The position numbers and the translations under genes were made by a program. Shown here in pieces: positions 26,970 through 35,168 of a stretch of DNA of 64,000 nucleotides; position 1 is the stretch's first letter; the number at the start of each line of letters is the position of its first letter. The stretch spans positions 1 to 64,000 of the forward strand of contig JAEZJZ010000030.1 in assembly GCA_023436245.1 (NCBI GenBank), read 5' to 3'. The notes below the pieces were generated by a model, which was given only the letters and a program-made list of their open reading frames with translations, had not been told where the DNA came from and did no database searches. Origin of the DNA: Bacillota bacterium (GTDB lineage: Bacteria; Bacillota; UBA994; UBA5500).

Positions 26970-28115
26970 ATGTCTGATGCCCTCAACCAAGCGCTAGAGC
27001 AATTCCACCGGCTGCGGGAGGCCGGTTTGTCTGCCATCATCAGTGGGAAGAAGAAGGGACTGAAGGTGGTTGGAACCTATTGCACCTATTGTCCGCAAGA
27101 GCTGATCCTGGCCGCCGGCGCAGTGCCAATCAGCCTCTGCGGCACGAAGGAGGAGCCGATTGCTGCAGCCGAAGAGACGCTGCCCCGCAATCTCTGCCCG
27201 ATGATCAAATCGTCCTATGGATTCGCCGTCACCGATACCTGCCCTTTCTTCTTCTTCTCGGACCTGATCATCGGGGAGACAACCTGTGACGGCAAGAAGA
27301 AGATGTTCGAAATCATGCAGCAGAAGAAACCGGTACACGTGATGACCCTGCCCCACACGCAGACTGGAGCCGATGCGGTGCAGTTCTGGGTCGCTGAGAT
27401 GCGCCGCCTGCGCACACGTCTGGAGCAGGAGCTGGCGGTTACTATCAGCGACGATCAGATCTGGGAGGCAATCGATCTGGTGAATGAGGAGCGGCGGGCA
27501 ATCAAGGCTTTGCATGATCTCAACCAATCCAATCCGCCGCCAATCCCCGGGCTGAAGCTGCTGCAAGCGAGCTGGTTGCGAGCATTCGCAGCGGATAAGC
27601 GGGAAGTGATTGACCGCATCAGGCAGTTGATTGACGTGGCCAAGTCGAGCGTGTCTACCACCCCGTCCAGCAGACCGCGCGTGTTGCTGACCGGCTGCCC
27701 GGTGGGCTTGGGCAGTGAAAAGGTGGTCACTCTGCTCGATCAGCTTGGCGCCGACATGGTGACGATGGAGAACTGCAGCGGCTACAAGACGCTGGAACTG
27801 ATGACGAGCCACGAGCACAGCGATCCGATTGAGGCGCTGGCTGCGAAGTACTTGCAGATTCCCTGCTCGTGCATGAGCCCGAATGACTATCGACTTGACC
27901 TGCTTGAGAGAATGATGGCGGACTTTCGGGTAGATGCGGTGATCGACCTGACCTGGCAGGCCTGCCATACTTATAACGTGGAAGCTTACAGCGTGGGTCA
28001 ATTGGTGCGCAAACATGGCCTCCCGTTCCTCCATCTGGAGAGTGACTACTCTCAGTCCGACATCGAGATTCTGCGGGTGCGCATCGAGGCGTTGCTGGAG
28101 ATGGTGCACGCGTGA
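26970..28115 (+). CDS. Double-cubane-cluster anaerobic reductase, substrate-reducing component (YjiM/DCCP-like)
   Basis: A 381-residue iron-sulfur protein of the 2-hydroxyacyl-CoA dehydratase D/BcrC/HgdB superfamily, most like the double-cubane cluster protein subgroup (E. coli YjiM type). Diagnostic segments: GTYCTYCPQELILAAGA, ETLPRNLCPMIKSSYGF, DTCPFFFFSDLIIGETTCDGKKKM, TGCPVGLGSEKVV, CSCMSPND and QACHTYNVEAYS, providing many conserved Cys. Such proteins reduce small or unusual substrates with electrons delivered at low potential by the ATP-driven activator encoded next; the natural substrate is unknown. Overlaps the activator gene by 4 bases. Confidence 0.85.
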   Translation: MSDALNQALEQFHRLREAGLSAIISGKKKGLKVVGTYCTYCPQELILAAGAVPISLCGTKEEPIAAAEETLPRNLCPMIKSSYGFAVTDTCPFFFFSDLIIGETTCDGKKKMFEIMQQKKPVHVMTLPHTQTGADAVQFWVAEMRRLRTRLEQELAVTISDDQIWEAIDLVNEERRAIKALHDLNQSNPPPIPGLKLLQASWLRAFAADKREVIDRIRQLIDVAKSSVSTTPSSRPRVLLTGCPVGLGSEKVVTLLDQLGADMVTMENCSGYKTLELMTSHEHSDPIEALAAKYLQIPCSCMSPNDYRLDLLERMMADFRVDAVIDLTWQACHTYNVEAYSVGQLVRKHGLPFLHLESDYSQSDIEILRVRIEALLEMVHA

Positions 28116-28879
28116 TCACGATTGGGCTCGACATCGGGTCGGTAGCAGCCAAGGGTTTGCTTCTGACGGAAGACCAGCAACTGACCCTACTGCGACCGAC
28201 CGGCTGGAGCCCTCGGGATGCTGGGGCAGGGCTCATTCAGGAACTGCTGGCCGCCGCGGGCCTAAACAGAGGAGACGTGTCCAGGATAGTGGCCACAGGT
28301 TATGGCCGGGTTGCGGTTACGGGCGTGGACAAGGCGGTGACTGAGATTACCTGTCACGCCCGCGGGCTGATTGCTCTCCTGCCTCAGGTGCGGACGGTGA
28401 TCGACATCGGCGGTCAGGACAGCAAGGTGATCAAGCTGAATGAGCGCGGCAGGGTGATTGACTTTGCCATGAACGATAAGTGTGCCGCTGGCACTGGTCG
28501 CTTTCTGCAAGTGATGGCCGGAACGCTCGGTCTGGACGTGTCCGAACTAGCTGCCGCCGAACGGCCAGGGGAACTGGTGCCAATCACCAGCATGTGTACC
28601 GTCTTCGCCGAATCGGAGCTGATCAGCCATCTGGCTCAGAACAGGAGCAAAGGTGGCCTGGTGGCTGGCTTGCACCAGTCGGTGGCCAAACGGGTAGCCA
28701 GCATGGCCAGCAAACTAGGGGTGGTTGAGCCGGTGGCGTTCACCGGCGGGGTCGCCCTAAACGATGGTGTCCGCAGGGCTTTGGCTGTGGAAATGCGGGT
28801 CGAGCTATTGACTCCGCCTGAGCGGCAGTTTACCGGCGCGCTGGGCGCAGCCATTCTGGCGCGTGAGTTAGGCGAATAG
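28112..28879 (+). CDS. ATP-dependent activator/reductase of the double-cubane protein (YjiL/HgdC-like)
   Basis: A 255-residue ASKHA-fold ATPase of the 2-hydroxyacyl-CoA dehydratase activator family. ATP motifs: GLDIGSVAAKG, VIDIGGQDSKVI, MNDKCAAGTGRF; the Cys of NDKC and of TSMCTVFAESE would each supply ligands for the [4Fe-4S] cluster bridging the homodimer. It couples ATP hydrolysis to low-potential electron transfer into the preceding protein. GTG start overlaps the upstream stop, indicating coupling. Confidence 0.9.
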   Translation: MITIGLDIGSVAAKGLLLTEDQQLTLLRPTGWSPRDAGAGLIQELLAAAGLNRGDVSRIVATGYGRVAVTGVDKAVTEITCHARGLIALLPQVRTVIDIGGQDSKVIKLNERGRVIDFAMNDKCAAGTGRFLQVMAGTLGLDVSELAAAERPGELVPITSMCTVFAESELISHLAQNRSKGGLVAGLHQSVAKRVASMASKLGVVEPVAFTGGVALNDGVRRALAVEMRVELLTPPERQFTGALGAAILARELGE

Positions 28880-28881
28880 CA

Positions 28882-28931
28882 AAGCGGGACGTGGCCGTCA
28901 CCCCTGTTGGGTGGACTTTCACGTCCCGCTT
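28882..28931. terminator. Terminator of the reductase/activator operon
   Basis: Twelve-base perfect outer stem AAGCGGGACGTG / CACGTCCCGCTT with an inner GTCACCC/GGGTGGAC stem, between convergent genes. Confidence 0.85.
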
Positions 28932-28946
28932 CTAATGTCCGGTTAT

Positions 28947-29759
28947 CTAGGAGAAGAGCAGTAAGCTGATCGCCATCACCGCCATGCCGCCAACCACGCC
29001 GTAGATAGCCAGATGTTCCTCAGCGTAAGCTCTCGCTGCCGGCAGCAGCTCATCCAGCGAGATGAAGACCATAATGCCGGCGACGAAACAGAACAATAGG
29101 CCAAGCACGACCTCGCTGAAAAACGGTTTGAGCAGCAGGTAACCGACAAGAGCTCCCGCCGGCTCGGACAAACCGGAAAGCAGGGCATAGCGAAAGGCTT
29201 TCCCCTTATCGCCGCTTGCGTAGTAGATTGGAACTGCAACCGCGATGCCTTCCGGCAGATTGTGGATAGCTACGGCAATAGCGATGGCAATGCCCAACTT
29301 CGGATTCTGCAAGGCTGAAGCAAAGGTGGCCAAACCTTCGGGGAAGTTGTGAATGGCGATGGCCAGCGCGGCCATCAGCCCCATCCGCTGCAAACTCTCT
29401 GCACTCCTGGTCTCTGCGGGGCACCGCAAGTCCTCGGCAGAGCAGACGTGATGCGGGTTGTTGTCCTCTGGAATCAGCCTGTCGATTACCCCGATGGCCA
29501 GGATCCCAGCAAAGAAAGCGGCAACTGCCAGCCAGGCGCCAACTGCCTGACCCTTGGCCGCCATCAGGGATTCCTGCCCTTTGACCAGAATGTCAGCAAA
29601 AGAGACATAGATCATCACTCCCGCCGAGAAGCCCAGCGCAAGCGACAGAAAGCGGTCGTTCAGTTTCTTGCTGACCAGCGCAATCCCACCGCCGATGCCA
29701 GCCGCCAGACCAGCGAACAGGGTGAGCAAGAAGGCTAGCCAAAAGTTGCCCTGAAACAC
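28947..29759 (-). CDS. zupT: ZIP family metal transporter (ZupT-like)
   Basis: A 270-residue inner-membrane ZIP transporter with about eight helices. Metal-binding helices show AIAIHNFPEGLATF and AVAIHNLPEGIAV; between helices 3 and 4 a cytosolic loop has EDNNPHHVCSAEDLRC, a likely metal-sensing His/Cys loop. It imports Zn2+ or other divalent cations. I prefer GTG 29759 because GGAGGG lies 6 bases upstream; an ATG at 29765 is directly abutted by that site. Confidence 0.88.
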   Translation of the reverse strand: MFQGNFWLAFLLTLFAGLAAGIGGGIALVSKKLNDRFLSLALGFSAGVMIYVSFADILVKGQESLMAAKGQAVGAWLAVAAFFAGILAIGVIDRLIPEDNNPHHVCSAEDLRCPAETRSAESLQRMGLMAALAIAIHNFPEGLATFASALQNPKLGIAIAIAVAIHNLPEGIAVAVPIYYASGDKGKAFRYALLSGLSEPAGALVGYLLLKPFFSEVVLGLLFCFVAGIMVFISLDELLPAARAYAEEHLAIYGVVGGMAVMAISLLLFS

Positions 29760-29879
29760 AGGCATCCCTCCGTGCACCAAATCTGAGAGCAACGCAACCA
29801 GGCAAATTCCTGCAGGCAGAATCACAGGTCAGATGACAAGGCGACCCTCGATGATCTGAGGGCCGCCGCTTCTCCGTGT

Positions 29880-30428
29880 CTAGAACTGCACGAACCGTTC
29901 CTTTGGCGCGCCGCAGATTGGGCACTTGTCTGGGGCCTCGCCCTCCCTAGTGTGCCCACAAACCGGGCAGACTTGAATGGCCACATCAGAGTAATCGCTG
30001 CCGGCGGCTACCATGGCTGCCGCTTTGCCGAACAGCTCGCTATGGTTCTTCTCGGCTTCCAGCGCATAGCGGATGGTCCGTTGGGCACCCTTTTCCTCCT
30101 GCGCGACAGCTACCACCTGGAATGACGGGTACATTTCGGCCACTTCATAGTCCTCGCCCGCCTTTGCCCAGGTGAGGTTCTCCTCCACCGAGCCAATGCC
30201 GAAACCGGCCATCGCCGGCACCAGAAAATCTCCGTGCACTGTGCGTAGTTCGCCAAAATGGGCATGGGCATGCACCTGCTCGGCATAGGCTACTGCTTCA
30301 AACAGCCTGGCCACTTGTGGAAATCCCTTGCGCTTGGCATCTGCCCCCCAGGCCAGATAACGCATGTGAGCCATGCTCTCCCCTCCGAAAGCGGAGCGCA
30401 GGTTGGCAGCAGTGGTGTTGTCCTTCAT
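29880..30428 (-). CDS. rbr: Rubrerythrin
   Basis: A 182-residue peroxide-reducing protein. The N-terminal ferritin-like diiron domain has SAFGGESMAHMRYLAWG, AYAEQVHAHAHFGEL and ALEAEKNHSELF (Glu/His ligands); the C-terminal rubredoxin domain has CPVCGHTREGEAPDKCPICG. It scavenges H2O2 in anaerobes using reduced rubredoxin/NADH. Start 30428 behind AAGGGGGAATAGGAAC. Divergent from the peroxiredoxin gene, 229 bases apart, so the pair forms an oxidative-stress locus. Confidence 0.93.
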   Translation of the reverse strand: MKDNTTAANLRSAFGGESMAHMRYLAWGADAKRKGFPQVARLFEAVAYAEQVHAHAHFGELRTVHGDFLVPAMAGFGIGSVEENLTWAKAGEDYEVAEMYPSFQVVAVAQEEKGAQRTIRYALEAEKNHSELFGKAAAMVAAGSDYSDVAIQVCPVCGHTREGEAPDKCPICGAPKERFVQF

Positions 30429-30564
30429 GTTCCTATTCCCCCTTGCACATTCTCTTGCACCGGGAATGGTGCAATGTCTACTACTTCTATTCGCGTCTGC
30501 CTGTCGGCATACCTGCCTTCCCATATCCGCAGCGGTCATTAACTTATTTTTCAGTTAGTATATT

Positions 30565-30605
30565 AATAACTATTATTGATTTGTAGTTGCCATGTGATCT
30601 ATGAT
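30565..30605 (+). promoter_or_regulatory. Peroxiredoxin promoter with AT-rich palindrome
   Basis: Plus-strand -35 TTGATT (30576-30581) and -10 TATGAT (30600-30605), spacer 18. The perfect dyad AATAA-CTA-TTATT (30565-30577) overlaps the -35 and lies in the region shared with the divergent rubrerythrin gene. A peroxide-responsive Fur-family (PerR-like) operator is plausible from context, but the dyad is a poor match to the PerR box. Confidence 0.55.
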
Positions 30606-30657
30606 GGGAATAGACAGAACTCGTTTCCAGTACTATGTAGCAAAGGGAGGAATGTAG

Positions 30658-31254
30658 ATGACAGTCATGGTTGGCAAGCCTGCTCCTTTGTTCACGGCAA
30701 AGGCGTTCCATCAGGGCAAATTTACCTCGGTTGAGCTAGAAAAACTGCGCGGGAAATGGGTGGTGCTCTGCTTCTACCCCGGCGACTTCACCTTCGTCTG
30801 ACCAACGGAGTTAACGTCGATAGCGGTTCGCTATCCGGAATTGCAGGCGCTTGACGTCGAAGTGTTGAGTTGCAGTGTCGACAGTGTTCATTCACATAAG
30901 GTCTGGCAGGAGACGGAACTGTCCAAGATGGTTGAGGGCGGTGTGCCGTACCCGATGCTGGCTGACCAGGGCGGCAAGTTGGGCTCGCTCTATGGCGTGT
31001 ACAACGAAGAGGCTGGAGTGAATGTGCGCGGTCGTTTCTTAATCGATCCCGACGGAGTGGTGCAGACCATGGAAGTGCTCACTCCTCCGGTTGGTCGCAA
31101 CGATGCTGAACTGCTCCGCCAGGTAAAGGCGTATCAGCACCAGCGCGCCACCGGAGAAGTGATTCCGGCCGGCTGGCAACCGGGCAAACCGACGCTCAAG
31201 CCGTCAACGGCATTGACCGGTCGCGTCTGGGAAGTATGGAAGCCTGAGGCCTAG
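30658..31254 (+). CDS. Selenocysteine-containing peroxiredoxin (in-frame TGA at codon 48)
   Basis: A 198-residue AhpC/Prx-family peroxidase read through an in-frame TGA at 30799-30801. The site reads GDFTFV-TGA-PTEL, exactly where other peroxiredoxins have the peroxidatic Cys (FVCPTE), so the residue is predicted to be selenocysteine (Sec48). The reading frame stays open and conserved for 150 codons after it (VDSVHSHKVWQE, GVNVRGRFLIDPDG). A SECIS-like hairpin begins 17 bases after the TGA. The C-terminal position that holds the resolving Cys in AhpC (EVCPAxW) reads GEVIPAGW, so this would be a 1-Sec enzyme; Cys38 and Cys72 remain. ATG behind GGGAGGAATGTAG. Requires selABCD elsewhere in the genome. 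Confidence 0.88.
30819..30835 (+). promoter_or_regulatory. Bacterial SECIS-like hairpin
   Basis: Perfect 7-bp stem GATAGCG / CGCTATC closing a GTT loop. The loop starts 24 bases after the TGA at 30799-30801, within the 16-37 base window known for bacterial SECIS elements, and its first base is the G expected in the SelB-binding loop. Confidence 0.75.
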
Positions 31255-31286
31255 GATCCTGCATATCTAGGTTCTGATCTCAAATA

Positions 31287-31326
31287 GCGCCCCTGGAGTG
31301 TTGTGACCTAAACACACCAGGGGCGC
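31287..31326. terminator. Bidirectional terminator
   Basis: Ten-base perfect stem GCGCCCCTGG / CCAGGGGCGC with an inner GTGTT/AACAC pairing, between the convergent peroxiredoxin and AOR-like genes. Confidence 0.8.
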
Positions 31327-31364
31327 AACTTGTGCACCGACTTTCGCTACCTCCCCCAGAGCAA

Positions 31365-32930
31365 TCAACTCCTGGCGGCGCTTCCTTGCGCGAAGTAGCG
31401 ATAAAGCACCTTCACGAACTCTGGCACACTGGCATCAACAGACTGCTCAAAAAGAGAGAGCTCATATCCCTTAACTGCCTGTAGCGCATTCAGTCCGGAC
31501 TGGATGATATCCCCCGAAGCAAACGTCTTCCCCACTTTGGCCGAAGCCAAACGAGCAAGCAAATCTTGCCCCTCGGGGTGCTCCAAGATGGCGAAGGACG
31601 TGAACAGACAAATGCCCAGGTTCCCAGTACCCAGCATATACGCGTGTAGGTAGTCTAAATCGGATAGTGAGGCGAAGCCCTCAGCCTTATGAGGAATCGC
31701 AACCTGAAAGTGTTTTGCCTCCTGCACTGAGGGCCGAGTGACTAGCCCAGCCAGGTCGGTCTGGTCCGCATATAGCTTGGCAATCGTACCGGTGCCGCTG
31801 CCTACAATGCGGCCGGTGGACGTCAAGTGCGTCACCTCGCTCAGCAGCTCCCAGATCGCCCCCTCGCTGGCTGGTCGCCTTTCCGCCCGTAGGAACATGG
31901 CAGCGCTAGCCACGAACTCCAGGCTGTCAATCCCAAGCTCGAAGCAGGCCTGATTGAGGGCGCGCGCAAAGCTAGGACTGTTGATGGCAAAGTGCTTCTC
32001 GCAACCAGCTAGGACTTCGCTTTCGGCTGGTGAGCTGTATGCCTCCTCTGCGCTGGCTGCGTGCCGATTCAGGCAGCCGATCACGCATCCGGGTCCGCAA
32101 TTGCGGTTCAGTCCCGGCTGAACCCCTACTGGCCGCTTGCTGCCGTCTGCTGTCAGGCTGACGGCGAAATCGTGTCCATGCCGCAGCATCTTGATTAGTG
32201 TGATCGAACCATAGGCTGGCAGCGCTCCACCGCAGACCGGGTGCTGGACGATTATCCGCCCCAGTTGCTTGTTGAGCTGCGCAATCAGGGCGGAATCAGC
32301 AGTAGGAGCAGAGAAGTGCGCCCTCCCGCTGACAACAACCGCCTTCAGCCCCATACTTCCAAAGACAGACCCGAGGCGATTACGACCGACATGGTAAACA
32401 GGGCTGCCGCTCGCGGGATAGGTGCTGAACGCACTGGATAGGGCCAGTAAGCGCTCACCAGCCGGGCCAATGCCAACAACTGCCGTTTCGGCATCCCACT
32501 TCGCACGGAGAGCGGACACCGTCTGCCCGACAGGTGCCCCACGCAGTTCCGGGATGGCAACCAACTGCACTCCGGTTGCAGATGCCTGAACCGTGAGGGT
32601 ACGCTGCGATTGTCGGTCGCCCACGACAACCAGCGCGGCGATGTCCAGCGAAGCCAGCTTCTGCGGAAGCGGGCCCGCGATGTTGGCCAGATGCAACTGA
32701 TTGCTGGCGGGTGCAATGCCCGCCAAGCTCAGCCGACAGGTGCTCGGCACAGGGGTACCGCTCAACAACCCGGGCGCAAGCACCAGACACCCGCGCTGGC
32801 CGCCCTGGCCGCGGTACTCGTAGCATAGGCGTGCAGAAAGGCTTCTACCGCTCTGATCAAGGCTCTCGAACTGGTGCTCCTGAGATATGACCGTCCCCTT
32901 GTCCAAGTCAACCAAGACTACTCTGGGCAT
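31365..32930 (-). CDS. Aldehyde ferredoxin oxidoreductase-family protein, divergent
   Basis: A 521-residue protein of the tungsten/molybdenum AOR family, shorter than the usual ~600. The N-terminal domain (PASGSPVYHVGRNRLGSVFGSMGLKAVVVSG) and central domain (ELGIDSLEFVASAAMF) are clear. The cluster motif reads C-x3-C-x3-C (NCGPGCVIGC) rather than the C-x2-C-x3-C of characterised AORs, and the distal Cys is in GNLGICLFTSF. It is the last gene of an ABC importer operon, starting 3 bases after the preceding stop, behind GAGGAG. Substrate and metal are unknown. Confidence 0.75.
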   Translation of the reverse strand: MPRVVLVDLDKGTVISQEHQFESLDQSGRSLSARLCYEYRGQGGQRGCLVLAPGLLSGTPVPSTCRLSLAGIAPASNQLHLANIAGPLPQKLASLDIAALVVVGDRQSQRTLTVQASATGVQLVAIPELRGAPVGQTVSALRAKWDAETAVVGIGPAGERLLALSSAFSTYPASGSPVYHVGRNRLGSVFGSMGLKAVVVSGRAHFSAPTADSALIAQLNKQLGRIIVQHPVCGGALPAYGSITLIKMLRHGHDFAVSLTADGSKRPVGVQPGLNRNCGPGCVIGCLNRHAASAEEAYSSPAESEVLAGCEKHFAINSPSFARALNQACFELGIDSLEFVASAAMFLRAERRPASEGAIWELLSEVTHLTSTGRIVGSGTGTIAKLYADQTDLAGLVTRPSVQEAKHFQVAIPHKAEGFASLSDLDYLHAYMLGTGNLGICLFTSFAILEHPEGQDLLARLASAKVGKTFASGDIIQSGLNALQAVKGYELSLFEQSVDASVPEFVKVLYRYFAQGSAARS

Positions 32931-32933
32931 TTT

Positions 32934-33701
32934 CTACTCCTCCTCGAAGTACCTCAAGCTATCTGCCAAGGCACGTCCATATTCACTCGCTGGATGAGTG
33001 AGCAGTGATTCCTTCCGACCGTGCTCAACTATCCGCCCACTCTGCATGATGTAGATGTAGTCGCAACTCTGGCGCACCAGTCGCAGTTGATGACTGATCA
33101 GCAGCACACTGAGGTCCCCTCCGGCAACCAACTCGCGCAGGATTCCCAGTAGACTGGCGGCCGTCTCATCGTCTAGCATTGACGTGCTTTCATCGGCGAT
33201 GATCAGGCGAGGCCCCGGGATGAGTGCCCTGGCTAGAGCCAGCCGCTGCCGCTGCCCGCCACTTAGCTGGCCAACCATGTGTTTTGCCCACTGTTCCCAA
33301 GCGCCAAGCCCAACCAAGCGCACAGCTTCTGCCGCGGACAGCCTTGGCGGCTGTCGGTGTCTAGCACAGATGCGAATCGGCTCAAGGAGTATTTGCTCCA
33401 CAGTGCGCTCCGTCTCCAAGGCAGCGTATGGGTCCTGAAAGATGTACTGAATAGCCTTGGCCTCAGCGAAGCTTCGCCTGCGCAGCTCTGGCAACTGACT
33501 CCCGCTCCAGCAAACCTGCCCCCGCTCAGGAGCAAGCTGTCCAGTGATAATCCTGGCCAGGGTGGACTTGCCACAACCGCTCTCGCCCACCAAACCGACC
33601 ACGCTGCCGGCAGCAATCTCCAAATTGACGCCTTGGAGCACGTGGTACTCTCTACCGTAGCTGAGGTAGCTCTTGTGCAGATCAATCGCTCGCAGCAGCA
33701 T
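32934..33701 (-). CDS. ABC transporter ATPase (DppF/NikE type)
   Basis: A 255-residue nucleotide-binding subunit of a peptide/nickel-type importer. GESGCGKST Walker A, YIFQDPYAALE Q-loop, GQLSGGQRQRLALARAL signature, LIIADESTSMLD Walker B and a final ISHQ switch His. Overlaps the preceding ATPase gene by 20 bases. Works with the second ATPase, two permeases and the lipoprotein encoded upstream. Confidence 0.92.
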   Translation of the reverse strand: MLLRAIDLHKSYLSYGREYHVLQGVNLEIAAGSVVGLVGESGCGKSTLARIITGQLAPERGQVCWSGSQLPELRRRSFAEAKAIQYIFQDPYAALETERTVEQILLEPIRICARHRQPPRLSAAEAVRLVGLGAWEQWAKHMVGQLSGGQRQRLALARALIPGPRLIIADESTSMLDDETAASLLGILRELVAGGDLSVLLISHQLRLVRQSCDYIYIMQSGRIVEHGRKESLLTHPASEYGRALADSLRYFEEE

Positions 33702-34359
33702 GCTTCTCCTGCCCTTTCTCCAAAGAAACGACTTGATCGGCCAATCGCCTCACCAGATCGCGGTCGTGGGAGACCAGCAGAAGGGACAGCCCGCTGCTCT
33801 CTTTCAGTTCCAGCAGCAACTTCACCAGTAATCGCAGAGTGACCACGTCAACGGCCGTAGAAGGCTCATCCAGAATCAACAGATCAGGTTGTTTGAGCAA
33901 AGCCAGCAGCAGAAACACCCGCTGCTTCATCCCGCCGCTGAGTTGGTGAGGGCGGAGGTTGAGCGCGCCCTGATCGAGCTGCAGGGCCTGCAACCAGCCC
34001 AGGTAAGCGCGGTCACGGCTGGAACCTACGCTCTGCTGAATATGGCGAACATGAGTCCCCACGGTCAGTGTAGGATTGAGCCCGCTCAGCGAGAACTGCG
34101 GCATGTACGAGACTCGCCGATAGAGCATCTGTCGTGGCAGCGACCGCAAGTCAACTCCCATGAACTCGGCCCGCTCGTAGCTGACCAACCCGGGGAACTG
34201 CCACTGAAAAAGCGCATTCACCAACGTCGTCTTGCCGCAACCGGTGGGCCCGGTGAGCGCGATGGCTGTTCCCACCGGAAGATCAAGGCTGGGCAAGTGG
34301 AAGGAGCCCCCGAGCGACCCATAGGTCGCCCGCAGTTGACGCACGCGGAGCAGCATCAC
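33682..34359 (-). CDS. ABC transporter ATPase (DppD/NikD type)
   Basis: A 225-residue second nucleotide-binding subunit, shorter than typical DppD (~320) because it lacks the C-terminal oligopeptide-transporter extension. GPTGCGKTT Walker A, YMPQFSLSGLNP Q-loop, HQLSGGMKQRVFLLLALL signature, LILDEPSTAVD Walker B, VSHDRD switch. Overlaps the permease gene by 4 bases. Confidence 0.9.
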   Translation of the reverse strand: MMLLRVRQLRATYGSLGGSFHLPSLDLPVGTAIALTGPTGCGKTTLVNALFQWQFPGLVSYERAEFMGVDLRSLPRQMLYRRVSYMPQFSLSGLNPTLTVGTHVRHIQQSVGSSRDRAYLGWLQALQLDQGALNLRPHQLSGGMKQRVFLLLALLKQPDLLILDEPSTAVDVVTLRLLVKLLLELKESSGLSLLLVSHDRDLVRRLADQVVSLEKGQEKHAAASD

Positions 34360-35168
34360 TGCTCAACACCGTCCTTTGCCTGTGAAGTTCGAAAACCAAG
34401 CATAGCCAGTGCCAGAACGAAGACGAGCAACAAGACCACTGGGGGCAGGAGCCACCAGAGGTATGTACGTTCCAAGAAGATGCGATCGTAATCCAGAGCC
34501 GCCCGAATCATTCTCCCCCATGACTTGACTGTCGGATCGCCGATGCCGAAGAAAGCGATGCTGGCCTCATTAACCGCTGCCCGGCTGCATTGCTGAATGA
34601 ACGCCGTGATCATCGCTGGATAGAGGGGCCTTCGCAGCTTGCGCAACACCTCGAAAAGGCCGCCTTGAAGCAGCAGCGTGTACTGGATGGAGTCTTGTTG
34701 CATGGCTAAGGTCACCTTCCCGCGCAGCAGGCGCGCAACTCTGGCCCAAGAGAAGAGACTCATCGTCAGCACGAGATTGAGCGTACCCGGCCCGGCGAAG
34801 GCCGCGAAGGTGAGAATGACCACCGTTTCAGGCACTATCAGGAACACGTCAGTCAGATACAGCAACAGTCGTTCGAGCCAACCGCCGACGTATGCCCCAA
34901 TCATGGCCACCATGGCTCCCACGACGCAAGTCAGGAGCGCTGTCGCCAGTGCCACTCCGACCGTTAACCTGAATCCGACAATCAGGCTCGATAGATTATC
35001 CTGACCGATGCTGTTGGTGCCCAAGAGATGCTCCCGGCTAGGAGACTGGGCGGCTGGGCTGGCAAAGTCCCCTGGGTCGTGGGGAGTCAACCAAGGCGCA
35101 AAACAAGCCACCAAAACAAAGAGCCAGAGAACAAAGCTAGCGGCTCGTTGCGAAAATGGGCGGCTCAT
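34356..35168 (-). CDS. ABC transporter permease (DppC/OppC type)
   Basis: A 270-residue membrane permease. N-terminal helix AASFVLWLFVLVACFAPWL followed by the periplasmic HLLGTNSIGQDNLS motif and five further helices; the EAA loop shows MSLFSWARVARLLRGK. The ATG at 35168 overlaps the DppB-like stop (ATGA), so the true start is far inside the longest open frame. Confidence 0.88.
   Translation of the reverse strand: MSRPFSQRAASFVLWLFVLVACFAPWLTPHDPGDFASPAAQSPSREHLLGTNSIGQDNLSSLIVGFRLTVGVALATALLTCVVGAMVAMIGAYVGGWLERLLLYLTDVFLIVPETVVILTFAAFAGPGTLNLVLTMSLFSWARVARLLRGKVTLAMQQDSIQYTLLLQGGLFEVLRKLRRPLYPAMITAFIQQCSRAAVNEASIAFFGIGDPTVKSWGRMIRAALDYDRIFLERTYLWWLLPPVVLLLVFVLALAMLGFRTSQAKDGVEQ

Noticed and set aside
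26994..28109. 371-codon open frame opposite the DCCP gene
   Set aside because: Antisense shadow; His/Leu-rich with no motif.
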